A DNA stretch of 32,185 nucleotides from Nemertoderma westbladi (taxonomy: Eukaryota > Xenacoelomorpha > Nemertodermatida > Nemertodermatidae). The translations under genes were made by a program, and so were the position numbers. The notes under the pieces were generated by a model. The model was not told where the DNA came from, ran no database searches, and saw only the letters and a program-made list of their open reading frames with translations. Positions 26,991 through 32,185 of the stretch are shown here, piece after piece. Location of the stretch: assembly GCA_032718475.1 (NCBI GenBank), contig JAUCBJ010005023.1, positions 1 through 32,185 on the forward strand, given 5' to 3'. Numbering within the stretch: position 1 is the stretch's first letter; each line of letters starts with the position of its first letter.

Positions 26991-27690
26991 CTACTCCCAG
27001 CTAACTGTGGGCTTGTAGCCCCCTGTGTGGCCCTGTGGTAGCGACTGTCTCACTCTCGGGAATGGATCTGCTGGATTATGTTCGGGTTTAGGCCTGTTGT
27101 ATTCGGTCTTCGGCGCCTTCCCCAAACTATCCTCACTGTAGACTGGGTCTGTAATCAACTCTGCTTCGTAGTTGAGGAAGTTCGACATTTCCTCTAGGCC
27201 CGGTTCCGCACCTTTCTTCTCCCGGGTGGAGAAGGCGATCTTCCTCCACTTGTTCCGTAGCCAGATCGGCAGTGCCTGCGCTATCGTGGTGATGTTATTT
27301 GATGCGTTGAGTTCGTATGGCGCGTCTAGCGTCTTCAGCACGATTAACGCCTTATCAACCTTATTCGCAAAGGTCTTTATGCTAACAGGGTTATCCTGTA
27401 GGCCACCCGATGTTATTCCCCTCAGGGTCTGCCGGATGATCTTGGCTGGGTGTCCGTATTCCCTGTCTAGGGCCCGCCATGCAGTCGTGAAGCCACCCTC
27501 GATGCCCTGATACTGCCTCACGATGTCGTACGCTGGGCCTCCTGTATGTATACCTGTAAATATTTTAGGCACTCCGCCTGCGTCAGGTTCTTAGTTAATA
27601 TTTCGTTGCTGTACATGCGTCGGAATTGCAGGTATTCTTCTGGTCTGCTTCCGTCGAATTTAAATGGCTCAACTGGTGGTAGCTCTTCTG
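26991..27690 (-). CDS. gag: Element 2 gag core, DUF1759-like
   Basis: The main frame is 27572-26991 (193 residues on the minus strand). It contains YDIVRQYQGIEGGFTTAW, LDREYGHPAKIIRQTL and KALIVLKTLDAPYEL, the DUF1759 pattern of BEL gag. The beginning of the domain (FKFDGSRPEEYLQF and a following helix) is in a neighbouring frame at about 27670-27560, so one frameshift lies near 27560. The C-terminal part is Pro/Arg-rich before the knuckle region. The likely role is capsid assembly. Confidence 0.82.
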
Positions 27691-27831
27691 ATCCAGGGGG
27701 TTCGATGTTCTTATTCCCGGTTGAGTGTATTGTCGATACTGTAATGGGGGAATGTCACCCTGTCCCCCCCCCCCACCGGTGTTATGTTTGGTACTGGGGT
27801 TGATGTTAATATATTGGGACCCACACATCTA

Positions 27832-28250
27832 TCAGCAATAACCCCCCCCCCCCTCCCCTGGGTATATGTTATGTCCCTGCATATTATAGTCATACCGGTG
27901 TGCTGGTACCGGTATAGGCCTATCCACTTCTTGCCTACCTGCCGGTATGTACGCCGCGACTTCTGGATCTAATCCCGTTGTTCGCGCTACCCTATCGCCT
28001 ACACTATCTCTTCCAGCATGGCCTATAGTATGTGCAGTAAGGCCTACAGTATGTCCTGCAGTCTGCCTGTGCCCTTCCGGACCGAAGTTTAATCTTCTCG
28101 AATATTCCAAGAAGTCCTCCCTGCGACTACCGTACTCTCGATCGGCAGCTATATCCCGTCGGGAAATTTCTCTTCGATCCCCTCTCCTGTTCTCGTCCTT
28201 GTATCGGTACGTCCTGTACCCTTCTCCTGGTGTGTGGTGCGTCTCTCCGG
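27832..28250 (-). CDS. gag: Element 2 gag, Arg/Glu-rich segment
   Basis: The minus-strand frame is open from about 28250 (ATG 28110) to 27832. It has Arg/Glu/Asp-rich sequence (RRGDRREISRRD type), then His/Gly/Thr-rich sequence, and ends at a poly(C) tract (27841-27853) where the frame is lost. No domain is recognised; the gag assignment is from position. Confidence 0.5.
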
Positions 28251-28289
28251 GGCGACGGCAATCTCCCGGAGTTCGACCCCACTGACTCC

Positions 28290-28840
28290 CTAATCCATCT
28301 CTACTCCCATCTCTACTACCGACGGTTCACTGTCCGTCCTTGCTCTCTGGTTGCTCATAGCAACGCTTCTTCTATTCTCTCCACGCTTTTGTGATCTCTC
28401 TTCGACCTCCCGGTTAAACTCCACTGTTCTTCTTCCCTCTTCCGACTGACGTCTTCTCGCTCGCCCGCTCCCGGCGTCAACATTTCTCTCTCTGCCCGGG
28501 TGGATGCTCCTGGGGGTACTCGCAATCCCCCTACTATTCTCCGTCGTCGGGTGCCGCGGTTCATCTAACTCGCCCAGCGCATTATCCGCCAAAACCTGTG
28601 GGACATTCTCTGCCCCCCCCCCCCCTCTCGCCACTAATCTCTCGCGGTTGGGTGCCCGTAGCCCCCCCCCCCCCCCCCCACTCGCCACTTCACGACCTCT
28701 TACTTCGCTTCTACGCCCCTCTTGTGGGACATTCTCTGCCCCCCCCCCCTCTCGCCACTAATCTCCCATGGTGGGGCGCCCGTAGCCCCCCCCCCCACCC
28801 CCCACTTCTTACTTCACTACCTCTCACTTCGCTTCTACGC
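28290..28840 (-). CDS. gag: Element 2 gag, glycine/arginine-rich segment with 126-bp repeat
   Basis: A minus-strand ORF at 28688-28290 encodes Gly-rich then Arg/Glu-rich sequence. The DNA at 28597-28722 is repeated at 28723-28840 (unit 126 bp: TGTGGGACATTCTCTGCC, C-run, TCTCGCCACTAATCTC, C-run), with four C-runs in all. Frame continuity across these homopolymers cannot be trusted. Confidence 0.45.
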
Positions 28841-28999
28841 CTTTCTCTAGTCGACGCACTATCTCTACTGCGGCTGGGTCTATTCACCCCCGCCTCTCCC
28901 TCTACCACTACATGGCCTTGCAGGCTCCGTCGGCTTGACTCACCCCCGCTGCTCCCTGCCTAACTCCGTGGCCTTGCAGGCTCCCGTTGGCCGGACCAC

Positions 29000-29440
29000 C
29001 TATGTCTCCTATATTAGTATTAACAACAGTACTATACTATATACAATACTATATACAATACTATAACAGTATTAATAGCACCGTTATCAATATTATTATT
29101 TTCTATATTATATAAATCATTTGAATTATTTTGTACATTTAAATTTAAATTAGGATTATTTTGTTTGTTTGTTTGTTTTGTTACAGTTTTGTTTGATTGA
29201 ATTAAAATTATTATTTAGATTATTTTGTATATTTGAATTTAAATTATTTGAATTATTTATATTAGAATTATTGTTTGGATTATTTGTATTTAAATTAGAA
29301 TTATTTTTTGGATTATTTGTATTTAAATTAATATTACTGGGTAAAATATTATTTCCTGCAATGAAAGTTTGATTAGGGTTGTCCACTACGGTACTATTAA
29401 TATTAATTCCCTCTAACGTATTATTATTACCCCCCCCCCC
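29000..29440 (-). CDS. gag: Element 2 gag, asparagine-rich segment
   Basis: A minus-strand frame (29386-29156, open to about 29440) is almost wholly Asn with Leu, Ile and Ser (NLNTNNPKNNSN). The Asn-rich character carries on past the stop in a second frame to about 29040, shifting at a TTTG tetranucleotide run (29160-29180). Upstream, the frame changes at the C-run 29430-29444. It is probably a low-complexity, prion-like spacer in gag. Confidence 0.5.
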
Positions 29441-30569
29441 CCCACCCCCTGCCTGTACGGTTACACGAGTTCTGGGTCAGTCGTCCGGAGCCTGTAAGTG
29501 GGGTATTAACGAACATTTCCATTACTTCGGGCTCCTCGTAAATATTACCCGAGCCAGGCTCACTCTCGGATAGTCCCAACTGCGCCAATTCTAATCGGCG
29601 CTTTTGCTTAGCCTGATATTGCATAAGCCCCCTCAACCAGGCATGCATGTCATCCCGCATGCGCTTTCCCGCTCTCTCTCTCTATCTGTCCTCTCGCAAA
29701 CTCTGGTTCGCTAACTCTGTTTCTCTCGCCACCCGCTCTCTATGCTCGCTCTCTACTCTCGCCTCCCGCTCTCTATGCTCGTTCTCTACTCTTGCCTCTC
29801 GCTCTTTACATTCCTCTGTCTCTCTCTCTTCTTGCTCTCTACAGTTCTTCGCCACCCTATCGGCCCTCTCTCTACATTCCCTCACCAACTCTCTCCCTTT
29901 CTCTAACAACGCAGTACCCTCGTCCAACTGCCTCCCTAGTTATTTCTGGTCTAGCGCCACCATGTCCAGTTGACATGCCAGATCTATCTCTAACACCCTT
30001 CTTGCTTTTGCGGAGGATGTAGCGTACTTATCGGTCGCGACGGACTCCCGTCGCCTCTCTGTCCTACTAACTTTCCCCCGCTTTCTGGGGTTCTCGCTAA
30101 CCAACGAGACCGAATCCTCAGGGTTAACCTCGGGTTTGCCCTCGTGCAGATCCGCCCAACTCACTAACTTAATTCCTCTAGCATCCACTAAGTACGGCCC
30201 TACGTACACTACTTCAGGCTCCATAACCCTGGATCGCCACAGTTCGAATAGTTCGGTGGCGACCCCCCTCGCTCTCTCACTCGCCAGTTCTCCCTGTCCA
30301 AAATGGAACAAATACCGAAAGTGTTTGTTCGACTCACCTAGCCGTTGGTGTAACTTAGGCTGGTTTACCTTTCCTCCCTCTCTGGCCTCCTTTAATAGTT
30401 TCTTCGTGGCGTTGTAGGCCGTCATAGCCGATCGCTCGTCCCGACGTCCTCTTCGCCGACATCTCCTCCTCCTCTCCTCATTCGGCGTCGTACCAGCGGC
30501 CCCACCATCGCCGTTCCGGTGGGCCATCCGTCGCCCTCGGCCTGTGGCTGGCCGGCGACTTCGGTACAC
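29427..30569 (-). CDS. gag: Element 2 gag N-terminal and coiled-coil segment, two in-frame stops
   Basis: One minus-strand frame runs 30569-29427, interrupted only by TAA (about 29940) and TAG (about 29682). The first part has a basic Arg cluster (RRRRCRRRGRRDER), then a folded-looking region (HFRYLFHFGQGEL, VVYVGPYLVDARGIKLVSW). After the TAA is a Glu/Arg coiled coil with EREARVE.EHRE repeats. After the TAG comes a helix (MHAWLRGLMQYQAKQKRRLE), then Gly-rich sequence into a C-run. The coiled coil parallels that of element 1 gag. Confidence 0.6.
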
Positions 30570-30823
30570 CGACCGCTGTCGTGCGTCAACTCGTCCCTCC
30601 CTCGTGGTTGACGGCCGCCCTCCGCTTGGGGTACCGGATCGTCCCTCATCGGCGAATCCGGCATCGCAGGTCGATACCGTCGCGTCGCGGCCTCACGGAT
30701 CGTTTGGTTGGTGTCGTCCGGGGTCCGCGGCAGCGTTCTCTCTCCCTCTGATTCTCGGGGCTCTCCTTGGCTCATCTTTACTTTACTTTTACTGTCTCTA
30801 GCTGTCTGGTGTCTGGCAGTCAC
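30422..30823 (-). CDS. gag: Element 2 gag start region
   Basis: This is the first minus-strand ORF after the 5' LTR (ATG 30823 or 30775), with Arg/Asp/Glu/Pro-rich, disordered sequence. It overlaps the next gag frame (from 30569) and probably joins it by a frameshift near 30500. It begins 27 bp inside the LTR edge, so the leader is very short. Confidence 0.5.
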   Translation of the reverse strand: MTARHQTARDSKSKVKMSQGEPRESEGERTLPRTPDDTNQTIREAATRRYRPAMPDSPMRDDPVPQAEGGRQPRGRDELTHDSGRCTEVAGQPQAEGDGWPTGTAMVGPLVRRRMRRGGGDVGEEDVGTSDRL

Positions 30824-30849
30824 AGTTATAGCAGTTGGCAGTTGTTTAC

Positions 30850-31463
30850 TGTTTACGGGATTGAAGATCCCGACCGGGTTGATGTTTCATGCGTCACCGT
30901 TCTACTGTCAGGGATGGTGCTAGTAGCCTGGCCAAGGCCATTATAGGAAAACAATGAGAGTCCGGTGTTGTCTCTTTGCTAATAGCACAATAATGTTATG
31001 GTAGAACCACAGATATAATGACACCGGTATGTGTCTGATTGATGATGGTAAACAACTGATACCGGTCTGCACTAACTGAGTAATTAACTAAACTGAATCA
31101 CAAACCGGTAACAGGAGATAATATATGATTGATATAGCAATATTGCTTCGATTGCTACCTAGTCGATGCTCTCCTTTGCCCTTATTGGCTAATAACCTAC
31201 TTCTCACCCTTTCACTCTCTGGGAGTGTTTCCCCTCTGTTACTAGCCTCTGCTAGCTGTGTCCCCTCCGAGGTGGTTTAACCTCTAACCTTCCTTTGTGT
31301 GTGGCTTCGGGGCTTGTGTTGCCCCCCCCCCCCCCCCCAAAAAAAAAAAATGTTGGTTGTGATACGAGATTAATATTGCTAATCTCGTATCTCCAACATA
31401 TTGCCGAAAATGCCACTGTCCCATTTATTGGTGGGTAATGAGGCGGAATTGAATCCGCTTACA
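30850..31463 (-). repeat. 5' LTR of element 2
   Basis: The LTR is 614 bp; on the minus strand it starts TGTAAGCGG and ends CCCGTAAACA. It has the same 12-bp stem hairpin (31361-31391) as the other LTR, and a C17-A12 tract at 31322-31350. No TGG primer-binding site is seen directly inside it. Confidence 0.92.
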
Positions 31464-32185
31464 CCTCAGGTAGCAGATAGGAGCAGCGCCCACTAGGGAT
31501 GCGACAGAGCTAAAATTTCATCCGGAGCCGGAGCCCGCAGGATTCTCCGGGTTACAATATGAGCTCCGGCCGGAGACTGACCCGGAGCCGGAGGTTTGGT
31601 GATTGATAATTCAAGTGTATTATTATAGTAGACATAGACAGATATGCGTTCATGAAACAGGGGGGGGGGGATTTGATGCAAATTCTTACTCAATTATCAA
31701 TTAAGGGAAATGAGCAGTTTGCAGTCGCATGCTATTCTATTCTAATCAAAACAATAAACTATATTCATTAGAACAGGTTACAATTTTATTTTTGGGAGTA
31801 ATCAGCAGTTATTTTCGTCGATTTTCTCCTGGAGAGGGATGCATTTTTATTGCGTCCATAGACTCCCTTATCTCATCTGGTGTTCAATCGGCTAAAATAT
31901 ACTGTATTGTTTTAGACTTTTCAGTTCACACTCATTACACAAACTCTGTTATTTTTATTTCTTACGACTAGACTATCAGTAACTTAGGTTTGTTGTCAAC
32001 TTATCATCGACATTATTGTTATGGAACATTGTGTAATTAATTTCGAGAAATTGGTGCAGTATTCATTATATTGTCATTGATAAACGTTTAAACATGTACC
32101 ACATACGTTACGTACGTACGTACGCTGGCATAAACCGATATCTAAAATAATATTAGAAATTTGGATATATCACAACTGTCCTCGG
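31464..32185. other. SINE-tail remainder and AT-rich flank
   Basis: Positions 31464-31468 are the CCTCA duplication and 31469-31492 finish the 36-bp minisatellite unit interrupted at 23199. A GC-rich patch of CCGGAGCCGGAG-type palindromes follows (31518-31592), then a G10 run (31661-31670) and AT-rich DNA with an ACGT microsatellite (32107-32123). The ORF at 31729-31971 has no support. Confidence 0.6.

Larger units (their letters stand above)
23200..31463 (-). mobile_element. Non-autonomous BEL/Pao-type element 2 (gag-protease only)
   Basis: The element spans 8264 bp with LTRs at 23200-23820 and 30850-31463 and target duplication CCTCA at 23195-23199 and 31464-31468. On the minus strand it encodes a long gag, a DUF1759-like core, a CCHC knuckle and a BEL-type retropepsin, then a membrane-segment tail. 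Between the protease end and the 3' LTR there are no RT, RNase H or integrase motifs in any frame, only repeats. The coding frame is broken in many places, often at poly(C) tracts. It would need enzymes from a full BEL element to move. Confidence 0.88.

Overview
The window is animal nuclear DNA made almost entirely of transposable elements and repeats. I found no host gene. The host is probably a marine invertebrate. The evidence is two BEL/Pao-type LTR retrotransposons (a metazoan-restricted group), a piggyBac-type TTAA element, a tRNA-headed SINE with a 36-bp minisatellite tail, AT-rich flanks and many long poly(G)/poly(C) tracts. The SINE body resembles SINE tails I recall from molluscs and other marine invertebrates, but the species cannot be named from sequence alone.

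Layout from left to right. Positions 255-1824 hold a non-autonomous TTAA-flanked DNA transposon filled with about five 163-bp tandem monomers. Positions 1843-2290 are a long imperfect palindrome (foldback element). Positions 2455-20569 are BEL/Pao element 1 on the + strand, about 18.1 kb, with a GTCCA target duplication on both sides. Its 5' LTR (2455-6670) is split by a solo LTR of the same family (3875-6165, own duplication GATGG); the 3' LTR (18776-20569) keeps the empty site. The internal region reads gag (coiled coil, DUF1759-like core, zinc knuckles), aspartic protease, RT, RNase H, a Pro-Asp repeat tract, integrase and a DUF5641-like tail. After these come about 1.4 kb of unrecognised accessory ORFs. 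The frame is broken by frameshifts and by stops, mostly TGA.

Positions 20575-22560 are AT-rich with small inverted repeats. Positions 22565-23199 contain a reversed SINE-tail fragment and a SINE whose 36-bp minisatellite is interrupted by element 2. BEL/Pao element 2 (23200-31463, minus strand, 8.26 kb, 5-bp duplication CCTCA) has about 615-bp LTRs, gag, zinc knuckle and retropepsin, then a single-membrane-segment tail and hairpin-rich repeats. It has no RT, RNase H or integrase, so it looks non-autonomous. The minisatellite resumes in exact register at 31469.

The most unusual signals are the following. (1) A 20-bp hairpin motif occurs ten times inside element 1, in all three reading frames, with one compensatory stem change; it is absent from the LTRs and flanks. 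(2) A tRNA-like Pol III A-box/B-box module lies in the U3 of element 1. (3) A stem-loop with a 7-nt loop lies immediately upstream of the polypurine tract in both BEL elements. (4) Element 2 has a gag-protease-only layout with a structured repeat array.
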